NCBI RefSeq assembly: GCF_018305005.1
Contig: NZ_JAGQEG010000025.1
Location: 1-61,611, forward strand
Length of the DNA: 61,611 nt
From: Collimonas silvisoli
GTDB taxonomy: Bacteria > Pseudomonadota > Gammaproteobacteria > Burkholderiales > Burkholderiaceae_D
Reading direction: 5' to 3'
Positions 45,534 through 53,960 of this stretch are shown here, piece after piece. Position 1 is the first letter of the stretch. Each line of letters begins with the position of its first letter. A program made the position numbers and the translations under genes. The notes under the pieces were generated by a model, which had not been told where the DNA came from, did not search any database, and saw nothing but the letters and a program-made list of their open reading frames with translations.

Positions 45534-46052
45534 TTACAGCAAGGGCAGCGCCGTCGTATCCTTAATCCGTTGCAGGGCAAAACTCGATTTGACATCCAGC
45601 ACCGCCGGATGGCGCAGCAAGGTCTCCATCATGAAGCGCGAAAAGTGCGCCATGTCTTCCACATGCACTCGTAGCAGAAAATCCATTTCGCCCGTCATCG
45701 CATAACAGGCGACCACCTCCGGCCATTGTTCGACCGCCGCCGAAAAGGAGGCGCGCGGCGACATGGCCTGGTGTTGTGCTGCCGCTTTGGTGCCGCTCAG
45801 GTACTGCGGGTCGCTGTGTTTCTCCAGACGGACGTTGATGTACGCCAGCAAGCCAAGACCGATTTTGTCCGGTTCCAGCAGCGCCACGTATTGCCGTATC
45901 ACGCCCGCCTGCTCCAGTTGCTTGATGCGGCGCAGGCATGGCGATGGCGACAGATTGACCCTTTCCGCCACTTCCTGGTTACTCAGGCGGCCATCTTCCT
46001 GCAAGATCGCCAGAATTTTACGATCTGTTGCATCCATTGCAATCGTTGGCAT
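45534..46052 (-). CDS. Lrp/AsnC-family transcriptional regulator, divergent from phhA
   Basis: From the ATG at 46052 the product is 172 residues; a TTG at 46064 is possible. The helix-turn-helix is D-G-R-L-S-N-Q-E-V-A-E-R-V-N-L-S-P-S-P, followed by R-R-I-K-Q-L-E-Q-A-G. The C-terminal RAM domain (V-A-C-Y-A-M-T-G-E-M-D-F-L-L-R-V) has an extra ~15-20-residue stretch rich in Ala, Gln and Ser after I-N-V-R-L-E-K-H. Divergence from phhA and the shared inverted repeat suggest it controls phenylalanine catabolism. Confidence 0.9.
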   Translation of the reverse strand: MPTIAMDATDRKILAILQEDGRLSNQEVAERVNLSPSPCLRRIKQLEQAGVIRQYVALLEPDKIGLGLLAYINVRLEKHSDPQYLSGTKAAAQHQAMSPRASFSAAVEQWPEVVACYAMTGEMDFLLRVHVEDMAHFSRFMMETLLRHPAVLDVKSSFALQRIKDTTALPLL

Positions 46053-46086
46053 AAATGACCCCAAAGAGAATAGTTTTTATAAGATT

Positions 46087-46151
46087 ATTGCGTAAATTTT
46101 TCTGTGCTGGGCGAATTTTGCAATTAACTGCCGCCAACTCAGATCTATACT
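46087..46151 (+). promoter_or_regulatory. phhA promoter with an Lrp-like inverted repeat
   Basis: An imperfect 12-bp inverted repeat ATTGCGTAAATT (46087-46098) / GAATTTTGCAAT (46113-46124) is placed between the divergent starts. It is followed by a sigma70-type promoter toward phhA: TTAACT (46124-46129), 16-bp spacer, TATACT (46146-46151). The repeat abuts the -35, a location suited to activation or repression by the divergent regulator. Confidence 0.55.
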
Positions 46152-46195
46152 GTAGGCACGAAAGCAGCAAACGCGTTTAGTTTAGGGAAGCGAAA

Positions 46196-47089
46196 ATGGA
46201 TGCAAAAGTAGCGAATGTCAGCGTCAATACTGACGATTTTTTTGCCACCGTTGCCGAGAAATCGGACGGCGCTGCATTGCGTGGCGATTACAGCAAGATC
46301 GACGCGCAATACGTGGTCAAGCAAGACTGGGATGCTTACACGCCGGAGCAGCACGCCCTGTGGCGTCGGCTGTATCAACGGCAAGCCAAGCTGATCCCGG
46401 GACGGGCTTGCGATGTGTTCATCGAAAGCCTGGAGCAGCTGAACATCGGCGACGGCATACCTCGCTTCGAAGATAGTTCAGCCTTGCTGTCCAAGGCTAC
46501 GGGCTGGACCCTGGTGGCGGTGCCTGGCCTGGTGCCGGACCAGATTTTCTTCGAGCATCTGGCCAGCCGCCGCTTCCCGGTCACCGTCTGGCTGCGCGAT
46601 CCGGAAGAGTTCGACTACATTGTCGAGCCTGACGTGTTCCATGATTTTTTCGGTCATGTCCCGCTGCTGTTCAATCCGATTTTTGCCGATCATTTGCAAG
46701 AATACGGCAAGGGCGCCTTGAAGGCGATGAAACTGGACGGCTTGGCCATGCTGGCGCGCTTGTACTGGTACACCGTCGAATTCGGCCTGATCCAGAGCCC
46801 CGAAGGTTTGCGCGTGTATGGCGCCGGGATCTTGTCCTCTGGCGGTGAAATCGAACATTGCCTGACCAGTCCAGCGTCGTTGCGGCTGCCGTTCGATGTC
46901 GAGCGCGTGATGCGGACCTTGTACAAGATCGACTCCTACCAGGAGACTTATTTCGTAATCGACGATTTCCAGCAGTTGTTCAATGACACGGCGCCGGATT
47001 TCGCGCCGATGTATGAGCGGCTGAAGGTGCTTGAACCGTTGCCGGCGAACACGCTGTTGCCTGGCGAAACAAACTTGCCGCTGAAATAA
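46196..47089 (+). CDS. phhA: Phenylalanine-4-hydroxylase
   Basis: An iron- and pterin-dependent aromatic hydroxylase converting phenylalanine to tyrosine. The 297-residue product has the pterin region and the iron ligands in P-D-V-F-H-D-F-F-G-H-V-P (His at about 148 and 153) plus Glu near 194 in Y-T-V-E-F-G-L. This is the bacterial single-domain form without an ACT regulatory domain. The divergent Lrp-type gene and the ferredoxin oxidoreductase downstream fit aromatic amino-acid breakdown. The start has GGGAAG in front. Confidence 0.97.
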   Translation: MDAKVANVSVNTDDFFATVAEKSDGAALRGDYSKIDAQYVVKQDWDAYTPEQHALWRRLYQRQAKLIPGRACDVFIESLEQLNIGDGIPRFEDSSALLSKATGWTLVAVPGLVPDQIFFEHLASRRFPVTVWLRDPEEFDYIVEPDVFHDFFGHVPLLFNPIFADHLQEYGKGALKAMKLDGLAMLARLYWYTVEFGLIQSPEGLRVYGAGILSSGGEIEHCLTSPASLRLPFDVERVMRTLYKIDSYQETYFVIDDFQQLFNDTAPDFAPMYERLKVLEPLPANTLLPGETNLPLK

Positions 47090-47093
47090 AAAA

Positions 47094-47123
47094 GCGGATT
47101 CTGCTGTGGAGAGCAGAATCCGC
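47094..47123 (-). terminator. Hairpin after phhA with the U-tract on the minus strand
   Basis: GCGGATTCTGCT (47094-47105) pairs perfectly with AGCAGAATCCGC (47112-47123). Upstream is an A-run (47088-47093), which on the minus strand reads as a T-run, whereas no T follows on the plus strand. As drawn it would stop a minus-strand transcript; it may still slow or stabilise the phhA mRNA. Confidence 0.55.
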
Positions 47124-47451
47124 AAACTAGTGATAATGGGAACACTAGAGGGAGGAATGCCCGACATGGCTGGTCCAGGGGAGGTATTCAGCCACATCAG
47201 ACAAGTTGTCATTACACGCCTAGTTGATTCCCATTCCTATCCGATTTACCAGTTGTTACAGTTGTTACGCCTGCTACACCGAGGCCGATTGCTGCGGCGT
47301 GCATTGAGTCGCACCACCGCTTGTGATAGTCTGGGCGCCGCAGCAGATAGGAAAAAACAGGACGATTTGCCCAAAAGGCGAAGACGTTTTACCGCGTAGG
47401 ATAACCTCCACGCAGTGCAATCAAAAACATAATTTTTGGCACGGAGACTGA
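47124..47451 (+). promoter_or_regulatory. Upstream region of the indolepyruvate ferredoxin oxidoreductase gene
   Basis: 328 bp with no credible gene. A tandem direct repeat AGTTGTTAC x2 (47251-47259, 47260-47268) lies upstream of a possible promoter: TTGAGT (47305-47310), 17-bp spacer, TAGTCT (47328-47333). The hexamers match weakly, as for an activator-dependent promoter. A CGGAGA ribosome binding site precedes the start codon at 47452. Confidence 0.4.
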
Positions 47452-50400
47452 ATGAACGCACCACTCAAATCGGCGCAAGCCTTGTTGCCCACACAATCGG
47501 CGCAAGCGTCTGAAGCTGATGGCATTTCCCTAGATGACAAATTTACCCTGGAGCGTGGCCGTGCTTTCATGACGGGCACACAGGCGATTATTCGCTTGCC
47601 GATGCTGCAACGGCAACGCGATGTCCTGGCAGGCTTGAATACCGCCGGGTTTGTTACCGGCTATCGCGGTTCGCCGCTTGGCAGTGTCGATATGACCGCT
47701 GCCAAGGCAAAAAAATATCTGGACGCGCATCACGTCAAGTTTCACCCCGGCATGAACGAAGATCTGGCCGCGACCAGCGTCTGGGGTACGCAGCAAGTGA
47801 ACCTGTTTCCTGGCGCTCAATACGATGGCGTATTCGGCCTGTGGTACGGCAAAGGCCCCGGTGTTGACCGCTGCGGCGACGTCTTCAAGCACGCCAACAT
47901 GGCCGGCACTTCCCAGCATGGCGGAGTGCTGGTGCTGGCCGGCGACGATCATGCGGCAAAATCTTCGACTACCGCCCATCAAAGCGAACATATCCTGAAA
48001 GCATGCGGCATCCCGGTGCTGTATCCGTCCTCGGTGCAGGAATATCTCGACTACGGCATGCACGGCTGGGCCATGAGCCGGTACACCGGTCTCTGGGTTT
48101 CGATGAAATGCGTCACCGACCTGGTCGAGTCCGGCGCCTCGGTCGATCTCGATCCGGATCGCGTCAAGATCGTGTTGCCGACCGATTTCGAACTGCCGCC
48201 GGATGGCTTGAACATCCGCTTGCCCGATACCGTGCTGGGGCAAGAGGCGCGGATGAACAATTACAAATGGTACGCGGCGCTTGCGTATGCGCGCGTGAAC
48301 AAGCTGAATCAGATCATCTGGGACAGCCCGCGCGCCAAGATCGGCATCATCACCGCCGGCAAATCGTATCTGGATACCCGTCAGGCCTTGGCCGATCTGG
48401 GCATCGACGAAAATGTGGCGCGCGATATCGGCATCCGCCTGTACAAGATCGGCATGACCTGGCCGCTGGAAGCGGAAGGCGTGCGCGAGTTTGCCCAAGG
48501 CCTGGAAGAAATCCTGGTGGTCGAAGAGAAGCGCCAGATCCTGGAATACCAGGTCAAGGAAGAGCTGTACAACTGGCGCGATGACGTGCGGCCACGCGTG
48601 GTCGGCAAATTCGACGACACCGGTGAATGGAGCAACCGCAGCGGCGAAGGCCATGGCGACTGGCTGCTGCCGGCTACCTATGAGTTGAATCCGGCGCAAA
48701 TCGCCAGAGCGATCGCGACCCGCGTTTCGAAATACTTTGCCGGCCATCCGGTGGCAGAGCGAGTGCAGCAACGCGTCGCCTATCTGGAAGCCAAGGAAGC
48801 GCTGTTGAATATCAGCAGCAAGCCCGATCCAAACAAAGATCGCGTTCCCCATTTCTGCTCCGGCTGTCCGCACAATACCTCGACCAAGCTGCCGGACGGC
48901 AGCCGTGGTCTGGCCGGCATCGGCTGCCATTACATGGTGCTGTGGATGGATCGGGAATCGTCGACGTTCACCCATATGGGCGGCGAAGGCGTGACCTGGG
49001 TCGGCCAGGCGCCATTCACTTCGGAAAAGCACGTGTTTGCCAATCTGGGCGACGGTACTTATTTCCATTCCGGCCTGCTGGCGATTCGCGCTTCAGTCGC
49101 GGCCAAAGTGAACATCACCTACAAGATCCTGTTCAACGATGCGGTCGCCATGACCGGTGGCCAGGCTTTCGACGGCCCGCTTGATCCCGCCATGATTTCA
49201 CGCCAGATCGCGGCTGAAGGCGTGACGCCGATTATCGTGGTCACTGACGAGCCGGACAAATATGCCGCCGGCACCAACTGGGCTCCTGGCGTGACGATCC
49301 GTCATCGCAGCGAGCTTGACGCCGTGCAGCGCGAACTGCGCGAGATCAGCGGTACTTCCGCGATGATTTACGATCAGACCTGTGCTTCCGAAAAACGTCG
49401 CCGCCGGAAACGCAATGAATATCCGGATCCAGCCAAACGCGCCGTGATTAACGAAGCGGTGTGCGAAGGTTGCGGCGATTGCAGCGTGCAATCGAATTGT
49501 CTGTCGGTAGAACCGCTGGAAACCGAATTCGGCCGCAAACGCCAGATCAACCAGTCCTCGTGCAACAAGGACTTTTCTTGCGTGACCGGTTTTTGCCCGA
49601 GTTTCGTCACGGTCGAAGGCGGCAACCTGAAGAAGCCGGCGAAAGTGGCGGCGACACCCGCTACCGCCGCCGCTCCGGTGACCAGTCTGCCGTCGCCGGT
49701 CTTGCCAGACACGGTAAAACCTTTCGGCATCCTGGTGACCGGTATCGGCGGCACCGGCGTGGTGACTATCGGTCAGATCCTGGCGATGGCGGCCCACGTC
49801 GAAGGCAAAGGTTGCTCGGTGCTGGACATGAGCGGCCTGGCGCAAAAGGGCGGGCCGGTGATGTCGCACGTGCGGCTGGCCGATCATCCCGACGATATCT
49901 ATTCGACCCGCGTCGGCACCGGCGACGCCGATCTGGTGATCGGCTGCGACGCGATCGTCAGCGCCAACCGCGATGCCTTGTCGCGCATGGGCGAGGGGCG
50001 GACTTACGCCGCGATCAACTCAACCCGCACGCCTACCGCCGCGTTTGTGAAAAATCCGGACTGGCAGTTCCCCGATGCAGCAGCCGAACAGGATATACGC
50101 ACGGCTTGCGGCAGCGACCGGGTGGAATTCATCGATGCCAGCCGTATCGCTACCGCCTTGATGGGCGACGCTATCGCGACCAATATGTTCATGCTCGGCT
50201 ATGCATGGCAAAAGGGCTGGGTGCCGTTGCAAGAGGCGTCGCTGATGCGGGCGATAGAATTGAACGCCTTGCAGGTCGCCTTCAACAAGCAGGCTTTTGT
50301 CTGGGGCCGGACCGCAGCCTGCGATTTGGCAGGATTGGAACAACGCACGCGTCTCAGCGATACGCCGGCGCAGGTAATCGAATTCAAGCGCGCCCCCAAT

Positions 50401-51087
50401 CTGGATGAGTTGATCAAGCGCCGGGTCGCGGCCCTGACGTCTTATCAGGATGCGGCATATGCCGAGCAATATCGCGCCTTTGTCGAACAGGTACAGGCAA
50501 CAGAAGCCAAATTGCCTCATGCAGAAACCGGGCGAGCAGCACAACGCCTGAGCATGGCAGTTGCCACCTATCTGTTCAAACTGATGGCCTACAAGGACGA
50601 GTACGAAGTCGCGCGCTTATATACCGACGGCGCTTTCAAGGCCAAGATCGCGGGCATGTTCGAAGGCGGCTACAAACTCAAATTCCATCTGGCGCCGCCG
50701 CTGCTAGCCAAGCACGACGCGCACGGCCATCTGATCAAGCAGGAATTCGGTCCGTGGATGATGCGTGCTTTTGGCGTGTTGGCGAAAATGAAATTCCTGC
50801 GCGGCAGCGCCTTGGATATTTTCGGCTATACCGCGGAACGCAAGGAAGAGCGTGGCTTGATCGTGCACTACAAGGAAATCATTGCATCCTTGTTACCGCG
50901 ACTGACTGCCGATAATCTGGCGGCTGCCGTGGCAATTGCCAGCATCCCTGAAGAAATTCGCGGTTATGGCCATGTCAAGGAGCGGCATCTGCTTGCAGCA
51001 CGCACCAAGGAAACGCAGTTGCTCAATCAGTTCAACCACCCCGCGCCGGAACTCAAAGCGGAGTTGTCGCGATCGATCGCAGCTTAA
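47452..51087 (+). CDS. Indolepyruvate ferredoxin oxidoreductase family protein (fused)
   Basis: A 1211-residue single-chain enzyme of the 2-oxoacid:ferredoxin oxidoreductase superfamily that oxidatively decarboxylates aryl- or branched-chain pyruvates. It has an N-terminal pyrimidine-binding region (T-G-Y-R-G-S-P-L-G near 62), an iron-sulfur/cysteine motif C-S-G-C-P-H-N near 469, the TPP-binding region and a second cysteine cluster C-E-G-C-G-D-C near 671. The gamma domain (G-I-G-G-T-G-V-V-T-I-G-Q near 765) precedes a long C-terminal domain. The exact substrate is unproven; proximity to phhA supports aromatic keto acids. Confidence 0.92.
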   Translation: MNAPLKSAQALLPTQSAQASEADGISLDDKFTLERGRAFMTGTQAIIRLPMLQRQRDVLAGLNTAGFVTGYRGSPLGSVDMTAAKAKKYLDAHHVKFHPGMNEDLAATSVWGTQQVNLFPGAQYDGVFGLWYGKGPGVDRCGDVFKHANMAGTSQHGGVLVLAGDDHAAKSSTTAHQSEHILKACGIPVLYPSSVQEYLDYGMHGWAMSRYTGLWVSMKCVTDLVESGASVDLDPDRVKIVLPTDFELPPDGLNIRLPDTVLGQEARMNNYKWYAALAYARVNKLNQIIWDSPRAKIGIITAGKSYLDTRQALADLGIDENVARDIGIRLYKIGMTWPLEAEGVREFAQGLEEILVVEEKRQILEYQVKEELYNWRDDVRPRVVGKFDDTGEWSNRSGEGHGDWLLPATYELNPAQIARAIATRVSKYFAGHPVAERVQQRVAYLEAKEALLNISSKPDPNKDRVPHFCSGCPHNTSTKLPDGSRGLAGIGCHYMVLWMDRESSTFTHMGGEGVTWVGQAPFTSEKHVFANLGDGTYFHSGLLAIRASVAAKVNITYKILFNDAVAMTGGQAFDGPLDPAMISRQIAAEGVTPIIVVTDEPDKYAAGTNWAPGVTIRHRSELDAVQRELREISGTSAMIYDQTCASEKRRRRKRNEYPDPAKRAVINEAVCEGCGDCSVQSNCLSVEPLETEFGRKRQINQSSCNKDFSCVTGFCPSFVTVEGGNLKKPAKVAATPATAAAPVTSLPSPVLPDTVKPFGILVTGIGGTGVVTIGQILAMAAHVEGKGCSVLDMSGLAQKGGPVMSHVRLADHPDDIYSTRVGTGDADLVIGCDAIVSANRDALSRMGEGRTYAAINSTRTPTAAFVKNPDWQFPDAAAEQDIRTACGSDRVEFIDASRIATALMGDAIATNMFMLGYAWQKGWVPLQEASLMRAIELNALQVAFNKQAFVWGRTAACDLAGLEQRTRLSDTPAQVIEFKRAPNLDELIKRRVAALTSYQDAAYAEQYRAFVEQVQATEAKLPHAETGRAAQRLSMAVATYLFKLMAYKDEYEVARLYTDGAFKAKIAGMFEGGYKLKFHLAPPLLAKHDAHGHLIKQEFGPWMMRAFGVLAKMKFLRGSALDIFGYTAERKEERGLIVHYKEIIASLLPRLTADNLAAAVAIASIPEEIRGYGHVKERHLLAARTKETQLLNQFNHPAPELKAELSRSIAA

Positions 51088-51099
51088 TCGATCACAAAA

Positions 51100-51133
51100 A
51101 AACGGCCGGTAGATGAATCTCTACCGGCCGTTT
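51100..51133. terminator. Bidirectional terminator between the oxidoreductase and queC
   Basis: A 14-bp stem (51100-51113 with 51120-51133, loop TGAATC) is flanked by an A-run before and T-rich sequence after. It can end both convergent transcripts. Confidence 0.85.
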
Positions 51134-51185
51134 CTATTTACACGTGCGATTTGCATGCCGCTTTTAGAATGCGATTAAGCTTTGA

Positions 51186-51896
51186 TCAGGCGCCAGCAGC
51201 TTGCTTGAATTGCTGATACCCGCGCGCGCGCAAGGCACAGGCTGGACAAGTGCCGCAGCCATAACCCCAGTCGTGCAGTGCGCCGCGTTGACCCAGATAG
51301 CAGGTATGGGTATCGGTCCGGATCAGGTCGACCAAGGCGTCGCCGCCCAGATCTTGCGCCAGTTTCCAGGTCTCGGACTTGTCTATCCACATCAGCGGCG
51401 TTTCCAGTTTGAGCTGGGTTGCCATGCCCAGGTTCAGCGCGACCTGCAAGGCTTTCATCGTGTCGTCGCGGCAATCCGGATAGCCGGAAAAATCGGTTTC
51501 GCACATCCCGCCCACCAGCACATTCAAGCCGCGCCGATGGGCGACCGTGGCCGCTACCGTCATGAACAGCAGGTTACGTCCTGGCACAAAGGTGTTCGGC
51601 AAGCCGTTTTCCTGCATCACGATTTCAACGTCTTCGGTCATCGCGGTCGACGATATTTTCGAAATCAGCGACAGGTCTATCATGTGGTCTTCGCCCAGCT
51701 TATCGGCCCACTGCGGAAACTGGGCGCGGATTTTCTGCAGCAAGACCGGACGCACCGTCAGTTCAATCGCATGCCGCTGGCCGTAATCAAAGCCAATCGT
51801 TTCGACCCGTTCGTAGCGTGATAAAGCCCAAGCCAGGCAGGTAGTGGAGTCCTGGCCGCCGCTGAACAAGACGACGGCGCCGTTTGGTGTAGTCAT
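51186..51896 (-). CDS. queC: 7-cyano-7-deazaguanine synthase
   Basis: Makes preQ0 in queuosine synthesis. The 236-residue product has the PP-loop S-G-G-Q-D-S-T at residues 10-16. The zinc-binding cysteines are in the C-terminal [14 protein letters not shown] (residues 217-230) with an earlier one in the W-G-Y-G run. [15 protein letters not shown] is near 128-142. No other queuosine gene is adjacent. Confidence 0.97.
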   Translation of the reverse strand: MTTPNGAVVLFSGGQDSTTCLAWALSRYERVETIGFDYGQRHAIELTVRPVLLQKIRAQFPQWADKLGEDHMIDLSLISKISSTAMTEDVEIVMQENGLPNTFVPGRNLLFMTVAATVAHRRGLNVLVGGMCETDFSGYPDCRDDTMKALQVALNLGMATQLKLETPLMWIDKSETWKLAQDLGGDALVDLIRTDTHTCYLGQRGALHDWGYGCGTCPACALRARGYQQFKQAAGA

Positions 51897-51947
51897 ATGA
51901 TTTACTGTTCGAGTAATGAAAAGAGATTGTATGCCTTGTTTGCAATC

Positions 51948-52709
51948 TTATTTGCCGGCTTTATTGCTCACCTGCTGCAGGGTTTGCTCGACAAAATCCT
52001 TGTTCGGATCGGTAAACCGCAAGCGCACCGGATACCATTCCAGCGACGGCGCCAGCCAGATATCCAACTGCTGGTCCTTGGCGTCCGGCGGCGGCGCTTT
52101 GAAAATGTGGATGGCGTCCAGCTCGCCCATCGGTGTCTTGATTTTCTCGGTATTGATAACCTTGAACGTCCAAGCTTCCGCATCGCGCATACCGGCCACA
52201 AAGAATGTCCAGTCCGACCCCGGCTTGAATTGGTGCGGCGCTGCCCGTGCTACTGAAATCAACTGCCAGATGATACTGGTGCGATCCTGCTCGCCGCCTT
52301 TCAAGCGATAACTCTCGTTGGACTCGGAAAAACTGATAGTACCGTTGTCGCGATGAAAAGTCGTGGTGGTGGCTTCCTTGCGAAAACGCTTGTTGATGAA
52401 TTGCGCCGGCGCCAGGCCGTAGCTGTCGATTGCACCTTCGCTGGAGGATTCGAGAATTTTGCCAAACAGCATGGCGCGGGTTTCCGAGTTGACGCTGAAG
52501 TGTTTATCGTCCACCTGCCATTTGACGCTGCCTTCGCCACCCAGCGTAATGCCGCTTTGTTTGGCTTGAATCGCATAGTTCAGATCGGCCGACGGCGGCA
52601 GATCTGTTTTGTATTTGGTGGCAGGATGATCGGTGCCGGCTGCCGAAGCTGTCAGCATGCTGCAGCAAAGTGCGGCGGCCATGGATAGGCGGAGTAAAGA
52701 TAATGTCAT
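51948..52709 (-). CDS. DUF3108 protein, exported (downstream copy)
   Basis: A 253-residue exported protein whose signal peptide ends A-S-A-A-G near residue 24. The DUF3108 domain carries P-P-S-A-D-L-N-Y-A-I-Q-A-K near 36, G-G-E-Q-D-R-T-S-I-I-W-Q-L near 138, and L-D-I-W-L-A-P-S-L-E-W-Y-P-V near 218. It is likely periplasmic. It is a paralogue of the next upstream gene with the same domain order; molecular function unknown. Confidence 0.85.
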   Translation of the reverse strand: MTLSLLRLSMAAALCCSMLTASAAGTDHPATKYKTDLPPSADLNYAIQAKQSGITLGGEGSVKWQVDDKHFSVNSETRAMLFGKILESSSEGAIDSYGLAPAQFINKRFRKEATTTTFHRDNGTISFSESNESYRLKGGEQDRTSIIWQLISVARAAPHQFKPGSDWTFFVAGMRDAEAWTFKVINTEKIKTPMGELDAIHIFKAPPPDAKDQQLDIWLAPSLEWYPVRLRFTDPNKDFVEQTLQQVSNKAGK

Positions 52710-52777
52710 GGTTTTCCAAAAAAATGCTGCTGCTGTTCAAAATACTTTAAAACACTTGATCCGGTGATCCGGGACGC

Positions 52778-53863
52778 TCAATTTGCCGATGCCGTATCCA
52801 GTAGCTTCATCTTGGACAGCGACATGTCCAGGTAGTCGCCGTCAGTTTCGGTGAAACGCAGTTTGACCGGATACCATTCCTGTTGCGGCGCCAGCCAGAT
52901 GTCCAGCCGCTGCTCGTGCGAGCCGGCTTGTGGAATGCGAATCACATGCCAGGCATCAAGATCGCCGCTGCCAACCGTAATCTTTTCCTGGCCGACCACT
53001 TGCATGCGCCAGGTTTCCGCATCCAGCGGGCCGGCAACAAACATATCGATCACCGCGCCCGGGGAAAATTGCGCGCTGTCGCCGCGGCCGATGCTGGCCA
53101 GTTGCCAGACCACGCTGGCGCGGTCTTGTTCGCCGCCGCTGCGCGGATAATTATTCTGCGACGAGGAAAAGACGATAGTGTTGCGCTCGCGCTGAAAAAT
53201 CGTCTGGGTTGCCGGCTTGCGGAAACGCTTTTGCGAATAGGTCACCGGCGCCACGCCAAAACCGTTGATTTCGCCTTCGCTCTTGAAGTCGAGAACGGTA
53301 ATGAACAGGGCGCCGGCTTCGCCGTTGATGGTGTAACTGCCGCCATTGGATTGCCAGGTGATTTTGCCGCTGCCGTGATAGTTCTGGCCTTTTTGCAAAG
53401 CTTCCACATCGTATTTCAGCTCGGCCGACGGCGGCGGATCGGTCTGGTAATGTTTGCCGGCCGCTTCAGCTGTGCTGGCTACCGCATCAGGTGGCGTCGG
53501 AGCGGCCGGGGCCGCATCGGCAATGGGTGTGACGGTTTCTCTGATAGGCGTATCCGGTACTTCGACCTGCGGTGTTGGTGTTGGCCGCGGCGCCGCTTTG
53601 GGGCGCGCCTGGACGCTGGGTTTCGGCTTGGGCGCTTGCGGCAACAGCACCGGCTTTTCAACCGGCGGCAACGGCGTGAGATTGGCCATCACCACGCGTT
53701 CAGGCCGATTGACTGGTGTCGGCGTATTGAACTGGCGGCTGCCCCAGCCGATTAGCAGCAAATGTAACAACACTGTGAGCAGCAATGCCCACAGCCAGCG
53801 GCTGCGGCTGGCAAAGGTGTAACTCGGAGTTGAGGGGGATGCAGGAGAAGACGACATCCGCAT
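52778..53863 (-). CDS. DUF3108 protein with TonB-like N-terminus (upstream copy)
   Basis: A 361-residue protein. Residues ~23-42 form a transmembrane anchor (L-W-A-L-L-L-T-V-L-L-H-L-L-L-I-G-W), residues 55-140 are Pro/Lys/Ala-rich with K-P-K-P and P-R-P-T-P-T-P repeats, and the DUF3108 domain follows (P-P-S-A-E-L-K-Y-D-V-E-A near 148). The anchor-plus-proline-arm layout matches TonB proteins, but the C-terminal domain is not TonB. The downstream gene is its shorter paralogue, 68 bp away. Confidence 0.85.
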   Translation of the reverse strand: MRMSSSPASPSTPSYTFASRSRWLWALLLTVLLHLLLIGWGSRQFNTPTPVNRPERVVMANLTPLPPVEKPVLLPQAPKPKPSVQARPKAAPRPTPTPQVEVPDTPIRETVTPIADAAPAAPTPPDAVASTAEAAGKHYQTDPPPSAELKYDVEALQKGQNYHGSGKITWQSNGGSYTINGEAGALFITVLDFKSEGEINGFGVAPVTYSQKRFRKPATQTIFQRERNTIVFSSSQNNYPRSGGEQDRASVVWQLASIGRGDSAQFSPGAVIDMFVAGPLDAETWRMQVVGQEKITVGSGDLDAWHVIRIPQAGSHEQRLDIWLAPQQEWYPVKLRFTETDGDYLDMSLSKMKLLDTASAN

Positions 53864-53960
53864 AGTGTAAACGTATCCGCCGAGATTAAGCTCGGCAAGA
53901 GTGGGGTAAGCGATAAACCACGTAAAATATTGCCTTTACATCAAACAAGAATAGTCGCCG

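Noticed and set aside
47106-47399. A 97-residue frame after the phhA hairpin
   Set aside because: It begins inside the hairpin, lacks a ribosome binding site, and its composition (L-L-R-L-L-H-R-G-R) looks like a chance frame. The stretch is better read as regulatory sequence of the downstream gene.
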